The position numbers and the translations under genes were made by a program. 64,000 bases of DNA, taken from contig SLTJ01000001.1 in assembly GCA_004347685.1 (NCBI GenBank), positions 62,001 to 126,000 of the forward strand. Reading direction: 5' to 3'. Shown piece by piece: positions 41,792 through 50,618 of this stretch; the stretch's first letter is position 1; each line of letters begins with the position of its first letter. A model generated the notes under the pieces. That model saw nothing but the letters and a program-made list of their open reading frames with translations. It made no database searches and was not told where the DNA came from. The DNA is from Clostridia bacterium (GTDB taxonomy: Bacteria; Bacillota; DSM-521; Neomoorellales; SLTJ01).

Positions 41792-41845
41792 AATTCGAGG
41801 TTCAACCGTGTAGAAGGTGGCTGTGTCACCCTCAAATTGTTTCCG
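41787..41845 (+). repeat. GAGGT-type repeat, partial copy
   Basis: CGAGGTTCAACC, then GTAGAAGGTGGCTGTGTCAC and CCTCAAATTG, matching the centre of the copy at 16494 (GTAGAAAGTGGCTGCGCCAC). No complementary second arm is evident. Confidence 0.45.
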
Positions 41846-42106
41846 GGGCCCCTGTCTCGTCGCAAATTTCATTCTTTTGCTGGTTTCGGCAGGCGCTGTT
41901 TTGTTCGCTGTTCAGATAATATCCAGGGACCATACCCAGGCCCTTCAGGGCGCAAGAGTTGCCCCAGGTTGTCCCCACCCACCGTTTTGGGCCAACCCTT
42001 TGCGCGATCCCAGGGTGTTATTCGGCCGGCCAAGGGATAAGAACCTCCATGCCAGAGCTGGTATGTGGAGATAAGTATCGGAGCATTGCCTGGGCCCTGC
42101 AGGCAC
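41846..42106. other. Intergenic stretch with no recognised gene
   Basis: About 260 bases (380 in total between the coiled-coil gene and hepT). Overlapping short ORFs in three forward frames lack ribosome sites and family features. Confidence 0.4.
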
Positions 42107-42135
42107 TTGTAATTATTCTCCACGGCTGGTACAAT
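42107..42135 (+). promoter_or_regulatory. Sigma-A promoter of the hepT-mntA pair
   Basis: TTGTAA (42107-42112), 17-base spacer, TACAAT (42130-42135), 38 bases before the GTG start. Confidence 0.65.
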
Positions 42136-42173
42136 TATGTCCGGGACACTTTTACCGACTGGGGAGAGTAATT

Positions 42174-42632
42174 GTGACCGCATCCCGGATTGACTTAGTG
42201 CGCCTGACGGCAAAGATAAGTGACATTGAGGAGTGCCTGGGCATTCTGCGCGGCTACGCGGGGTACGTGGATGAGCAGTTCCTGGAAAACGCCGAAGCTG
42301 TCCGTTCGGCCCGCTACACATTTATCGTGTTAGTCGAAGCGGCGGTAAATATTGCCATGCACCTTTGCGCCCGCTTGTTGCGCCAGGCTCCAGCTACCTA
42401 TGCTGAGAGCTTCGAAATGCTGGCCGAACATGGGTTTTTACCGGCAGAGCTGGCTCGGCGGCTGGCCCAAATGGTTGGCTTCCGCAATTTGCTGGTGCAC
42501 GGCTATGAAAAGATAGACGACCGGCGGATGCTGAAGGTGACGCGCGAGGACCTCGGGGACCTTGAGCTGTATTTGGCCGCGATAAGAGAAGTGCTGGCCA
42601 GGGAGAAGGGTAACCATGGCCAGAGGCGCTAG
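42174..42632 (+). CDS. hepT: HepT-like toxin (DUF86)
   Basis: 152 residues, GTG 42174 with GGGGAG upstream. The helical DUF86/HEPN fold contains the catalytic-type motif RNLLVHGY (R-x4-H, ~residues 103-110) of HepT, plus EAAVNIAMHLC and the ERMLKVTRED-like C-terminal part. HepT is a HEPN ribonuclease or AMPylation target neutralised by the MntA nucleotidyltransferase, whose gene overlaps its 3' end by 17 bases. Confidence 0.9.
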   Translation: MTASRIDLVRLTAKISDIEECLGILRGYAGYVDEQFLENAEAVRSARYTFIVLVEAAVNIAMHLCARLLRQAPATYAESFEMLAEHGFLPAELARRLAQMVGFRNLLVHGYEKIDDRRMLKVTREDLGDLELYLAAIREVLAREKGNHGQRR

Positions 42633-43068
42633 GGTAAACATGAGCCTGGACGAGCGGCCCCAAAAGCTTTCCCGGCGGGAGAAAGGGCGCATCCGCCGGG
42701 TTGTCCGCGAGACATTGGCGGAGCGCCGGGAGGTCAGGTTTGCCTTTTTGCATGGCTCCTTTTTGGACAATATTCCTTGTCAGGACGTGGATGTGGCAGT
42801 TTATTATGAACCAGATCTTGACTCTGAGGCCCAGATGGACTTGTCCCTATCCCTGGCGGCGCAGCTAAGCGTGCGGGCGCGTATTGAGGTGGATGTCCAT
42901 GGGTTGAACCAGGCCCGGTTGCCTTTTCGCTATGCAGCTACCAGGGGTGAAGTAATGGTGATGCGGGATGAGCAGGAGTTGGGTGAATTTCTGGAGCGGA
43001 CATGGCGGGATTACCTTGATTTCGAGCCTTTATACCGGGCCACCATAGAAGATATTCTGGCCCCGTAG
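42616..43068 (+). CDS. mntA: MntA-type nucleotidyltransferase antitoxin
   Basis: 150 residues with the minimal nucleotidyltransferase motif GSFLDNIPCQDVDVAVYY (~residues 52-69; GS and DxD) and a third acidic residue in RIEVDVHGL (~92). In known HepT/MntA systems this antitoxin AMPylates HepT. ATG 42616 overlaps hepT; ATG 42640 is an alternative. Order toxin-antitoxin is as in other HepT/MntA pairs. Confidence 0.9.
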   Translation: MARGARVNMSLDERPQKLSRREKGRIRRVVRETLAERREVRFAFLHGSFLDNIPCQDVDVAVYYEPDLDSEAQMDLSLSLAAQLSVRARIEVDVHGLNQARLPFRYAATRGEVMVMRDEQELGEFLERTWRDYLDFEPLYRATIEDILAP

Positions 43069-43080
43069 CCATTCGGTCCG

Positions 43081-43215
43081 GTAACTACTCAGGCCACCGC
43101 CTGTCACCACCGCTATCGGCGGCGTTGCCGTCACTTTCACGCAGCCTGATAACCCGGCCTGCATCCTCAGCCGTTCACCGCCAGACCCCGACCGGCTTGA
43201 AGGCTGAGTGGTTAC
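43081..43215. repeat. MITE-like element, complete copy
   Basis: 135 bases bounded by imperfect inverted ends GTAACTACTCAGGCC (43081-43095) and GGCTGAGTGGTTAC (43202-43215). No coding capacity. The interior is shared with the copies at 22384 (inverted) and 59462, and the ends with those at 52445 and 52629. Confidence 0.7.
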
Positions 43216-43417
43216 TCCGTCTGAGCTCCGGCAGCGGGGTGGGGGACGGGGGGCCTGGGCTTTGTTCGGTCACCCACCCGGCGGCAGACCGCCCTCCTGA
43301 CCCCCGTCCCTTAATCACACGCCAACCCTAGTTTACCAGGCCGCGGCTGCAAGTCAGTGGTCGTCGCCAGGACTGCCTGTCCCTTAATCACGAGCCCAAC
43401 TCAACGTGCGAGCTACC
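43216..43417. other. Intergenic stretch with a short direct repeat
   Basis: GTCCCTTAATCAC occurs at about 43307 and 43378, 71 bases apart. No gene seen. Confidence 0.4.
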
Positions 43418-43452
43418 AAAAAGCGGCTTTCCTCACCGGGGGCCGCTTTTTT
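43418..43452. terminator. Intrinsic terminator, possibly bidirectional
   Basis: AAAAAGCGGC (43418-43427) pairs with GCCGCTTTTT (43442-43451); T-rich on one side and A-rich on the other. Confidence 0.8.
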
Positions 43453-43458
43453 CCTTCC

Positions 43459-43487
43459 TTGACAAGGGCAGGGCTCTTTGCTAGACT
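43459..43487 (+). promoter_or_regulatory. Sigma-A promoter upstream of the FAD protein and purA
   Basis: TTGACA (43459-43464), 17-base spacer, TAGACT (43482-43487). Confidence 0.65.
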
Positions 43488-43622
43488 GAATGTGCTGACT
43501 GGAGCAATATGCCGCGCGGCTTGAGGAGAGGCCGATGCTTTGTGGTTGTTCCCATAGTAGCAGAAATTTGCCACAATACCGGGTGGCCACGGCCGGCGGA
43601 GAAATACGGGGATGATCGGGTT

Positions 43623-45020
43623 GTGAAAGTTGATGTGGTGATTGTCGGGGCTGGCCCGGCGGGCATTTTTACCGCTCTGGAGCTGGTGCAGGGGGCTCCG
43701 GGGCTGAGGGTGGCCATAGTTGACAAGGGGTATGACCTGGATAAGCGCTATTGTTACTCGCAGGAGAAGAAGACGGCCTGCCGTCACTGCCAGCCCTGCT
43801 CTACGGTGAGCGGTTGGGGCGGGGCCGGGGCGTACAGCGATGGTAAGCTAACCCTCTCGCCCGAGGTGGGGGGGATGCTGGACCAGTACCTGCCGCCCGG
43901 CGAGCTGCTGGAGTTGATCGCCTATGTGGACCGTACCTATTTGGATTTTGGCGCCCCCCGGCAGGTGTATGGTGAGGATAGGGGGGAGGAGCTGGCAAAG
44001 ATCCAGCGGCAGGCAACGCTGGCCGACCTGAAGCTGGTTCCGGCGCCGGTACGACACCTGGGCACCGGCCGCACCAAGGAAATCCTCAGGAATATGCAAC
44101 AGCGCCTGGCGGTCGCCGGGGTAGCGATGCTGATGGAGGCACCGGTAGCCGAGATCATGGTGGCCGGCGACCGGGTGGGGGGGGTGAGGTGCGAAAACGG
44201 GCTGGAGATCGCGGCTGACTGCGTGGTGCTGGCCCCAGGTCGGGAAGGGGCGGAATGGCTGGCGCAGGTGGCGCGGCAGTTGCACCTGCGCACCGCCGTG
44301 AACCCGGTGGATATTGGGGTAAGGGTGGAAGTACCGGCAGCCGTCATGGAGCACCTCACCCAGGTCATCTATGAAGCCAAGCTCCTTTTTGATTCACCGA
44401 CCTTTGATGACCGGGTGCGCACCTTCTGTATGAACCCTTACGGCGAAGTAGTGCAGGAGAATAATAACGGCCTCATTACCGTTAACGGCCACGCCTATGC
44501 GGATAAGAGGACTAGCAACACTAATTTTGCCCTCCTGGTAAGCAAGAATTTTACCCGACCCTTCCACGAGCCTATTGCCTATGGCCGGTATGTGGCTTCC
44601 CTGGCCAACCTGCTGGGGGGCGGGGTGCTGGTGCAGCGCCTGGGCGATCTCCTTTCCGGCCGCCGCTCCACGCCGGAGCGGCTGGAAAAGAGCCTGGTAA
44701 GGCCCACGTTGGCGAAGGCCACGCCGGGGGATCTTTCCCTGGTCTTTCCTTACCGGCACCTGCGGTCTATAATAGAAATGCTGCAGGCCATGGATAAGAT
44801 TGCCCCCGGAGTAGCCTCCCGGCATACCCTGCTCTACGGGGTGGAGGTGAAGTTCTATTCCTCGCGTCTGGAGCTCAGCGAGGAACTGGAAACCAAGATT
44901 GCTAACCTGTACGCCGTTGGAGACGGGGCCGGCGTAACCCGAGGGTTGGTACAGGCTTCGGTTTCTGGGGTGGTGGCGGCCAGGAGCATCCTGCGCCGGA
45001 TGGCCCGGGCTGGGGCATAA
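43623..45020 (+). CDS. FAD-dependent oxidoreductase (COG2509 type)
   Basis: About 465 residues from GTG 43623 (MKVDVVIVGAGPAG; the frame is open upstream to 43509 without family character). It has a Rossmann dinucleotide motif VVIVGAGPAGIFTALEL, a Cys-rich segment CRHCQPCSTVSGWGGAGAYSDGKLT-like (written in parts: CRHCQPC, then GWGGAGAYSDGKL, ~55-80), and a C-terminal FAD motif NLYAVGDGAGVTRGLVQAS (~430-448). The family is called FAD-dependent dehydrogenase and its substrate is unknown. Its cysteine pair may be redox active. purA follows and is probably cotranscribed. Confidence 0.85.
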   Translation: MKVDVVIVGAGPAGIFTALELVQGAPGLRVAIVDKGYDLDKRYCYSQEKKTACRHCQPCSTVSGWGGAGAYSDGKLTLSPEVGGMLDQYLPPGELLELIAYVDRTYLDFGAPRQVYGEDRGEELAKIQRQATLADLKLVPAPVRHLGTGRTKEILRNMQQRLAVAGVAMLMEAPVAEIMVAGDRVGGVRCENGLEIAADCVVLAPGREGAEWLAQVARQLHLRTAVNPVDIGVRVEVPAAVMEHLTQVIYEAKLLFDSPTFDDRVRTFCMNPYGEVVQENNNGLITVNGHAYADKRTSNTNFALLVSKNFTRPFHEPIAYGRYVASLANLLGGGVLVQRLGDLLSGRRSTPERLEKSLVRPTLAKATPGDLSLVFPYRHLRSIIEMLQAMDKIAPGVASRHTLLYGVEVKFYSSRLELSEELETKIANLYAVGDGAGVTRGLVQASVSGVVAARSILRRMARAGA

Positions 45021-45076
45021 GATTATCTGGCCGAAACAGATAGTCATTGGCCAAGGAGAATGGAGGTAGTAGCGAT

Positions 45077-46363
45077 TTGCCGGGGATTGTTTTGGTGGGA
45101 GCGCAGTGGGGAGACGAAGGCAAGGGGAAGGTAACCGACTACCTGGCCGGCCGGGCCGATATGGTGGTGCGCTACCAGGGTGGCAGCAACGCCGGGCATA
45201 CGGTGGTAGTTGAGGACCGGGAATTCAAGCTGCATTTGATCCCGGCCGGCATCCTGCACCCAGGGACTTCCTGCCTGATCGGCAACGGGATGGTGATTGA
45301 CCCGCAGGTATTGCTGCAGGAGATGGACGATCTGGAACGGGCCGGGGTAGACATTTCCATGTTAGGTATCAGCCCCCGAGCCCACCTGGTCCTGCCCTAC
45401 CACCGGCTTCAGGACGAACTGGAGGAAAAAAGTCGGGGTGTGGGGCGGCTGGGGACCACCCAGCGGGGTATCGGGCCAGCTTATCTGGACAAGGTGGCCA
45501 GAACGGGGCTGCGGGTGAGCGACTTGCTGGATGAGACGGCCCTGAAAGACGCCTTGAGCCGGGTTCTGGCGGAAAAAAATCGCCTGCTGCAGAATGTTTA
45601 CGGGGCTAGCGGGTTGCCCCCGGAGCCAATTCTCGACCAGTTGCGCGTTCTTGCCGCCAGGATCGCTTCTCTGGTCAAGGACACTTCTCTGGAAGTAAAC
45701 AAAGCCCTTGACCGGGGTGAGACTGTGCTCTTTGAGGGGGCCCAAGGCACTTTTCTCGACCTGGACCATGGCACCTATCCTTACGTTACCTCCTCTTGGC
45801 CGGTGGCCGCCGGAGCCTGCCTGGGCAGCGGCGTCGGCCCGACCCGCATTGACCGGGTGATAGGGGTGGCCAAGGCTTATACCAGCCGGGTGGGGGCAGG
45901 GCCTTTCCCGGCGGAACTGACCGACGGCCTGGGGGAGACCTTGCGCCAGCGGGGGCAGGAATTCGGTACCACCACCGGCCGGCCGCGGCGCTGCGGCTGG
46001 CTGGATGCGGTCATGCTACGCTATGCGGTGCGGGTGAATGGCCTCTCCTCCCTGGTGCTGACCAAGCTGGACGTTCTCGACGGTCTCCCGGCGGTCAAGA
46101 TCTGCACCGCCTACCGCGCTGACGAGGTGATCACCGAGTTTCCCCCCAGCCTGAAGGTTTTGTCCGGTTGTGAGCCGGTCTATGAGGAATTACCGGGCTG
46201 GGAAGGTGATATCGGCCCCAGCCGGGATTGGGCCGAGCTGCCTCGGGAGGCCCAGGATTACGTGCGCCGGGTCGAGGACCTGGCCGGCGTGCCGGTGGCG
46301 GCGGTGACGGTGGGACCCGAAAGGAGCCAGATTATCCAGTTGCGGCCGGAATTGCTGCCATGA
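45077..46363 (+). CDS. purA: Adenylosuccinate synthetase
   Basis: 428 residues. TTG 45077 is chosen because GGAGG lies 10 bases upstream and the product begins MPGIVLVGAQWGDEGKGKVT as in the family (TTG 45047 is also in frame). The GTP-binding loop GDEGKGK, VRYQGGSNAGHTVV, LFEGAQGTFLDLDHGTYPYV (~223-242) and TTTGRPRRCGWLD (~295-307) are all present. It joins IMP and aspartate with GTP to give adenylosuccinate, the first AMP-specific step. Confidence 0.96.
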   Translation: MPGIVLVGAQWGDEGKGKVTDYLAGRADMVVRYQGGSNAGHTVVVEDREFKLHLIPAGILHPGTSCLIGNGMVIDPQVLLQEMDDLERAGVDISMLGISPRAHLVLPYHRLQDELEEKSRGVGRLGTTQRGIGPAYLDKVARTGLRVSDLLDETALKDALSRVLAEKNRLLQNVYGASGLPPEPILDQLRVLAARIASLVKDTSLEVNKALDRGETVLFEGAQGTFLDLDHGTYPYVTSSWPVAAGACLGSGVGPTRIDRVIGVAKAYTSRVGAGPFPAELTDGLGETLRQRGQEFGTTTGRPRRCGWLDAVMLRYAVRVNGLSSLVLTKLDVLDGLPAVKICTAYRADEVITEFPPSLKVLSGCEPVYEELPGWEGDIGPSRDWAELPREAQDYVRRVEDLAGVPVAAVTVGPERSQIIQLRPELLP

Positions 46364-46430
46364 AAATGAGAGGTGAGAGGTGGGAAGTGGGATGTGAGAC
46401 ACTTGTGGGAACCTGGCACTCAGCCCGGTG
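46363..46430 (+). repeat. GAGGT-type repeat after purA
   Basis: GAAAATGAGAGGTGAGAGGT then GGGAAGTGGG starts at the last base of the purA stop codon and nearly matches the unit inside the hydrolase gene (complement of 30469-30494). Confidence 0.6.
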
Positions 46431-46443
46431 TTCGTTCGCCGGC

Positions 46444-46480
46444 TGGCCCCTGGAGACGTTTTCGCCGGGGGCCATCTTTT
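46444..46480 (+). terminator. Intrinsic terminator after purA
   Basis: TGGCCCC (46444-46450) pairs with GGGGCCA (46468-46474), followed by TCTTTTT. Confidence 0.75.
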
Positions 46481-46598
46481 TGCCGGTGGCGCCAGGGCGC
46501 ACCCCCTCTCTCCCTGCAATTTCCCCGTAATTTCCCCGTAATTCCCAATGAAGCAGACGCATAGCCTGTAGTATAATCAGGACCGGGGAGGGGAAAGC

Positions 46599-47489
46599 AT
46601 GGGACGATCTGGCACAGCATTTACCTGGGTCCGGGCGGCACGCGCAGCCGCCGCCGGTCTTTTTTTTCTGGCCGTGCTCGCGGGCCGTTACCCTAACTGG
46701 CCACGGACCATGGCTTACAGCCTGTTTCGGGAGGCGGCAAAAAAGGAAATCCTCTGGCAGACGCGGGACTGGGAGCGAGTCGCGGATGATCATTTTGAGA
46801 TAATCTACCGGGACCCGGACCGCGACGTGGCACCCCTGGTGCTGGAGGTAGCTAAAGGTAGTTATGCCGGCGTGGCTAGGATGCTCGGCCACTTCCCTCC
46901 CGGCCGGGTGCCAGTCATTATTTACCCGGACCGGGCTTCCCTGGGCCGGAGCTTTGGCTGGGCCGCCGATGAGAGCGCCATGGGAGTTTACTGGGCCGGG
47001 GCCGTGCGGGTGCTATCACCCCAGGACTGGGTCCAGGCCGCTGACCAGCATGAATTATATGAAACCTTCCGCCAATCAGGGCCGGTGGTACACGAGCTGG
47101 CCCACCTGGCCGTAGACTATCGAGCCAGGGGCAATTACCCCCGCTGGCTTACTGAAGGGATTGCCCAGTACGTGGAGCGGGAGCTGACCGGCTTTGTCAT
47201 GGACGCCCCTGGTTCCCGGATGGGCCGGTGGTACCCCCTAGAAAAAATGGACCGGGGGTTCGATGCCCTCCCGGACCAGGGCCTGGCTTACCGGCAGTCC
47301 CTGGCCCTGGTGGACTTTCTGGTAGATGCCCACGGCTATGAAGTCATTGATAGGATGCTTACTTCCCTGGGACAGGGCCTGACCTGGAGCCAGGCCTTGC
47401 AGCAGGAGACGGGCCTGCGGGCGGAAGAACTGATGGCCAGGTTCACTGTCTGGGCTGAGGAGAAAGACCGGTGGTCGCAGGCAGGGTAG
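46599..47489 (+). CDS. Membrane-anchored peptidase-MA-like metalloprotease
   Basis: 296 residues, ATG 46599 behind GGGGAGGGGAAAGC. One N-terminal signal anchor (~residues 11-27) is followed by an external domain with the zinc motif VVHELAHLAVDY (HExxH, ~residues 165-176) and the downstream glutamate in PRWLTEGIAQYVE (~184-196). This is the gluzincin-like peptidase MA family. The substrate is unknown; an envelope location is clear. Confidence 0.85.
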   Translation: MGRSGTAFTWVRAARAAAAGLFFLAVLAGRYPNWPRTMAYSLFREAAKKEILWQTRDWERVADDHFEIIYRDPDRDVAPLVLEVAKGSYAGVARMLGHFPPGRVPVIIYPDRASLGRSFGWAADESAMGVYWAGAVRVLSPQDWVQAADQHELYETFRQSGPVVHELAHLAVDYRARGNYPRWLTEGIAQYVERELTGFVMDAPGSRMGRWYPLEKMDRGFDALPDQGLAYRQSLALVDFLVDAHGYEVIDRMLTSLGQGLTWSQALQQETGLRAEELMARFTVWAEEKDRWSQAG

Positions 47490-47652
47490 AAGCCGAAACC
47501 GTTTCCCTCAGGTACGGCCCCGGATCCACTTCGTCCGCCCGGAACCCCGCCGGCTCCGGGTGGGTAAAATTGGCGGACGGGTTGACGCCGGCGGTGGCCT
47601 GGGATACAATTTAAGTATTCCGGGTCAATAACTATACTATGGGGGAACGAAG

Positions 47653-48519
47653 ATGGATTTTACCCAGGAGCAGATTGAGCGGTATAGCCGGCAGATTATC
47701 CTGCCGGAGATCGGCGGGCGGGGCCAGGAACAATTGGCCCGGGCCAAGGCAATCATCATTGGTACCGGGGGACTTGGCTCGCCGTGTGCTTACTACCTGG
47801 CCGCTGCCGGGGTAGGTACCCTGGGCCTGGTGGACAGTGACGTGGTGGATCTTTCCAACTTGCAGCGGCAGATCCTGCACAATACCGAGCGGTTGGGCCG
47901 TCCCAAGACGGATTCGGCCCGGGAGACGCTGGTCGCCCTCAATCCCGAGGTAAAGATAGTCACCCACCAGTTGCGCGTAGGCGCAGATAACGTGATGGAA
48001 CTGATCAGGGACTACGACGTGGTGGTAGACGCGGTAGATAACTTTGCTGCCCGCTTCCTGGTCAACGACGCCTGCGTCATGGCCGGCAAGCCCCTGGTGG
48101 AGGCCGGGGTCCTGCGCTGGGACGGTATGGTTATGACCATCCTGCCGCGCGAGGGGCCGTGTTACCGCTGTGTATTCCCGTCTCCGCCGCCGCCCGGCAG
48201 CGTACCCACCTGCCAGGAGGCCGGGGTGATCGGGGTGGTCCCAGGGGTCATGGGCCTGCTCCAGGCCACGGAGGTTATCAAGCTTATTCTTGGAAAAGGA
48301 AGCCTTCTCAGCGGCCGGCTGCTTCTCTTTGACGCTCTGAACAGCAGCTTCCGCGAGGTGAAGGTCAAGCGCAACCAGATGTGTGCTGTTTGCGGTGACC
48401 ACCCGAGCATCACCACCCTGCAGGAGTACGACCTGGCCTGTGAGCTGCGCGGCCCGGACGGCTCTTCCGGAGAGGCTGGGGCCGGTGGCCTCCGGTCCGA
48501 AAGTGGCGGTGAGAATTAA
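47653..48519 (+). CDS. ThiF/MoeB/HesA-family adenylyltransferase
   Basis: 288 residues, ATG 47653 with GGGGGAACGAAG upstream. The E1-like fold has RYSRQIILPEIGGRGQEQL (~12-30), nucleotide-binding GTGGLGSPCAYYLAAAGVG (~38-56), the RQILHNTERLGRPKTDSA arginine/lysine segment (~74-91), a zinc CxxC pair (CYRC ~170 and CAVC ~245) and a possible thiol in CQEAGVIGVVPG. It activates a ubiquitin-like sulfur carrier (MoaD or ThiS) by adenylation. Neither partner is in the window, so molybdopterin versus thiamine cannot be decided. Confidence 0.9.
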   Translation: MDFTQEQIERYSRQIILPEIGGRGQEQLARAKAIIIGTGGLGSPCAYYLAAAGVGTLGLVDSDVVDLSNLQRQILHNTERLGRPKTDSARETLVALNPEVKIVTHQLRVGADNVMELIRDYDVVVDAVDNFAARFLVNDACVMAGKPLVEAGVLRWDGMVMTILPREGPCYRCVFPSPPPPGSVPTCQEAGVIGVVPGVMGLLQATEVIKLILGKGSLLSGRLLLFDALNSSFREVKVKRNQMCAVCGDHPSITTLQEYDLACELRGPDGSSGEAGAGGLRSESGGEN

Positions 48520-48765
48520 GGGGTGAGAGGGCCACAGGAACTCGCCGGTACCGCCCCACCCCCGGCCTCGCCGGCATATTCACCTTGGTGCTGCAGCCGC
48601 CTTGAGAGCTAAAATTTTTGCCCTGGGAGGAGGAGATTTAAAAAAAAGGGGGAAACTATATTAGGGTTAAAAGGCCGGCCCGGGTTATTGGAGGGTTATG
48701 AGAAATATATCACAACCCCCGGTCTTGCTGAGCTAAATTCAATACATAGTCAAGGGGGACAGAAG

Positions 48766-50526
48766 ATGCCTTACGATCCAACCAAGCTAGCCGACTGGCA
48801 GATAGCAGAAGCATCCGAACCAAATATGCCTGCTCCAGAGGAATGGCGTGACAGATTGGGGTTAGAGAAGGATGACGTTATTCCTTACGGCAAGCTGGCC
48901 AAACTTGACTTCTTAAAGATCATTGATCGCCTCAAGGACAGGCCCGACGGCAAGTATATTGATGTGACGGCCATCACTCCCACCCCCCTGGGTGAAGGTA
49001 AAACCACCACCACCATGGGTCTCATCGAAGGTCTGAGCAAGAGGGGGATGAATGTAGGCGGGGCCATCCGCCAGCCTTCAGGCGGGCCGACCATGAACAT
49101 CAAAGGTACGGCCGCCGGCGGCGGCAACGCCCTGGCCATCCCCATGACCGAGTTCTCCCTAGGCCTCACCGGGGATATCAACGACATTACCAATGCCCAT
49201 AACCTGGCCATGGCCGCTCTCAACGCCCGCATGCAGCACGAGAGGAATTACGACGATGCGGAACTGGCTAAGCGGAACTTGCGCCGTTTGGACGTAGATC
49301 CTACCAACGTGCAGATGCGCTGGGTCATTGACTTTGCCGCCCAGGGCCTGCGCAACATCATCATGGGCCTCGGCGGTCGCATGGACGGCTATACGATGCA
49401 GTCTGGGTTTCAAATCACGGTCAGTTCGGAGCTCATGGCCATCCTGGCCATCATTCGCGATCTGAAGGACCTGCGGGAACGGCTGGGCAAGATCATCCTG
49501 GCCTACGACAAGAAGGGGAACCCGGTAACCACCGAGGACCTGGAAGTGGCCGGGGCCATGACCGCCTGGATGCGCAACACTATCAACCCCACCCTGATAT
49601 GCACGGTGGAATATCAGCCGGTTATGGTGCACGCCGGCCCCTTTGCCAACATCGCCATCGGCCAGTCCTCCATCATCGCCGACCGCCTGGGCCTGAAGAT
49701 GTTTGACTACCACGTGACCGAGAGCGGTTTCGGGGCCGACATCGGCTTTGAGAAGTTCTGGAACGTGAAATGCCGCCTGAGCGGCCTCACTCCCAATGCC
49801 GCCGTCGTGGTGGCCACCATTCGGGCCCTGAAGATGCACGGCGGCGGCCCGAAGGTAGTGCCGGGCCGGCCGATACCGGCAGAGTATAACGAGAAGAACC
49901 TGGAACTGGTGGAGCAGGGTATCGCCAACCTCCTGCACCACATCAGTATTGTCCAGAAGTCCGGCGCCAAGCCGGTGGTCTGTCTCAATTCCTTCCACAC
50001 CGATACCCAGGAAGAAATTGACCTGGTGCGGCGGTATGTGGAGCAGGCCGGAGCCCGTTTCGCCGTTTCCCAGCACTGGCTCAAGGGCGGCGAAGGGGCC
50101 CTGGAACTGGCTGACGCCGTTATTGACGCCTGCAAGGAGCCCGTGGACTTCAAGCCCCTTTATCCGCTGGACATGCCCCTGCGCCAGCGGGTAGATCTTA
50201 TCGCCAGGGAAGTATACGGCGCCGACGGCGTCTCCTGGACCCCCGAAGCCGAAGCCAAGGCCAAGCAATTCGAGGCGAATCCGGCCTACAGGGATTTTGC
50301 CACCATGATGGTGAAGACGCACCTCAGCCTCAGCCACAACCCCGACCTGAAGGGTGTGCCTAAGGGCTGGGTCCTGCCGGTGCGTGACGTCCTTATCTTT
50401 GCCGGCGCAGGCTTCCTCTGCCCCATGACCGGAACCATCAGCCTGATGCCCGGGATGAGCTCTGACCCGGCCTACCGGCGCATTGACGTGGACGTGAATA
50501 CAGGCAAAGTTATGGGGTTATTCTAG
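48766..50526 (+). CDS. fhs: Formate--tetrahydrofolate ligase (FTHFS)
   Basis: 586 residues from ATG 48766 behind [26 protein letters not shown] (~70-86) is the ATP-binding loop, followed by [20 protein letters not shown] (~101-120) and [20 protein letters not shown] (~136-155). The enzyme makes 10-formyl-THF from formate and ATP, the entry step of the methyl branch of the Wood-Ljungdahl pathway. The first ~45 residues ([20 protein letters not shown]...) form a longer N-terminus than in many Firmicute FTHFS, so it may be a distinct subtype. About 245 bases precede it with no recognised riboswitch. folP-folB-folK follow, supplying its cofactor. Confidence 0.96.
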   Translation: MPYDPTKLADWQIAEASEPNMPAPEEWRDRLGLEKDDVIPYGKLAKLDFLKIIDRLKDRPDGKYIDVTAITPTPLGEGKTTTTMGLIEGLSKRGMNVGGAIRQPSGGPTMNIKGTAAGGGNALAIPMTEFSLGLTGDINDITNAHNLAMAALNARMQHERNYDDAELAKRNLRRLDVDPTNVQMRWVIDFAAQGLRNIIMGLGGRMDGYTMQSGFQITVSSELMAILAIIRDLKDLRERLGKIILAYDKKGNPVTTEDLEVAGAMTAWMRNTINPTLICTVEYQPVMVHAGPFANIAIGQSSIIADRLGLKMFDYHVTESGFGADIGFEKFWNVKCRLSGLTPNAAVVVATIRALKMHGGGPKVVPGRPIPAEYNEKNLELVEQGIANLLHHISIVQKSGAKPVVCLNSFHTDTQEEIDLVRRYVEQAGARFAVSQHWLKGGEGALELADAVIDACKEPVDFKPLYPLDMPLRQRVDLIAREVYGADGVSWTPEAEAKAKQFEANPAYRDFATMMVKTHLSLSHNPDLKGVPKGWVLPVRDVLIFAGAGFLCPMTGTISLMPGMSSDPAYRRIDVDVNTGKVMGLF

Positions 50527-50565
50527 GGGCAGAACGCATCTATTAAACTAAACCAGGATGACGTG

Positions 50566-50586
50566 GCAGGGGCCGGTGGCCCCTGC
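50566..50586 (+). terminator. Stem-loop after fhs, weak terminator
   Basis: GCAGGGGCC-GGT-GGCCCCTGC, a perfect 9-bp stem, followed only by TTGGTTATT; attenuates or stabilises rather than fully terminates. Confidence 0.5.
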
Positions 50587-50618
50587 TTGGTTATTATGGT
50601 CCGGCGAGGGGAAAAGAG

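Noticed and set aside
48520-48765. Possible tetrahydrofolate riboswitch before fhs
   Set aside because: No recognisable THF-riboswitch core or pseudoknot arms were seen in the 245-base leader.
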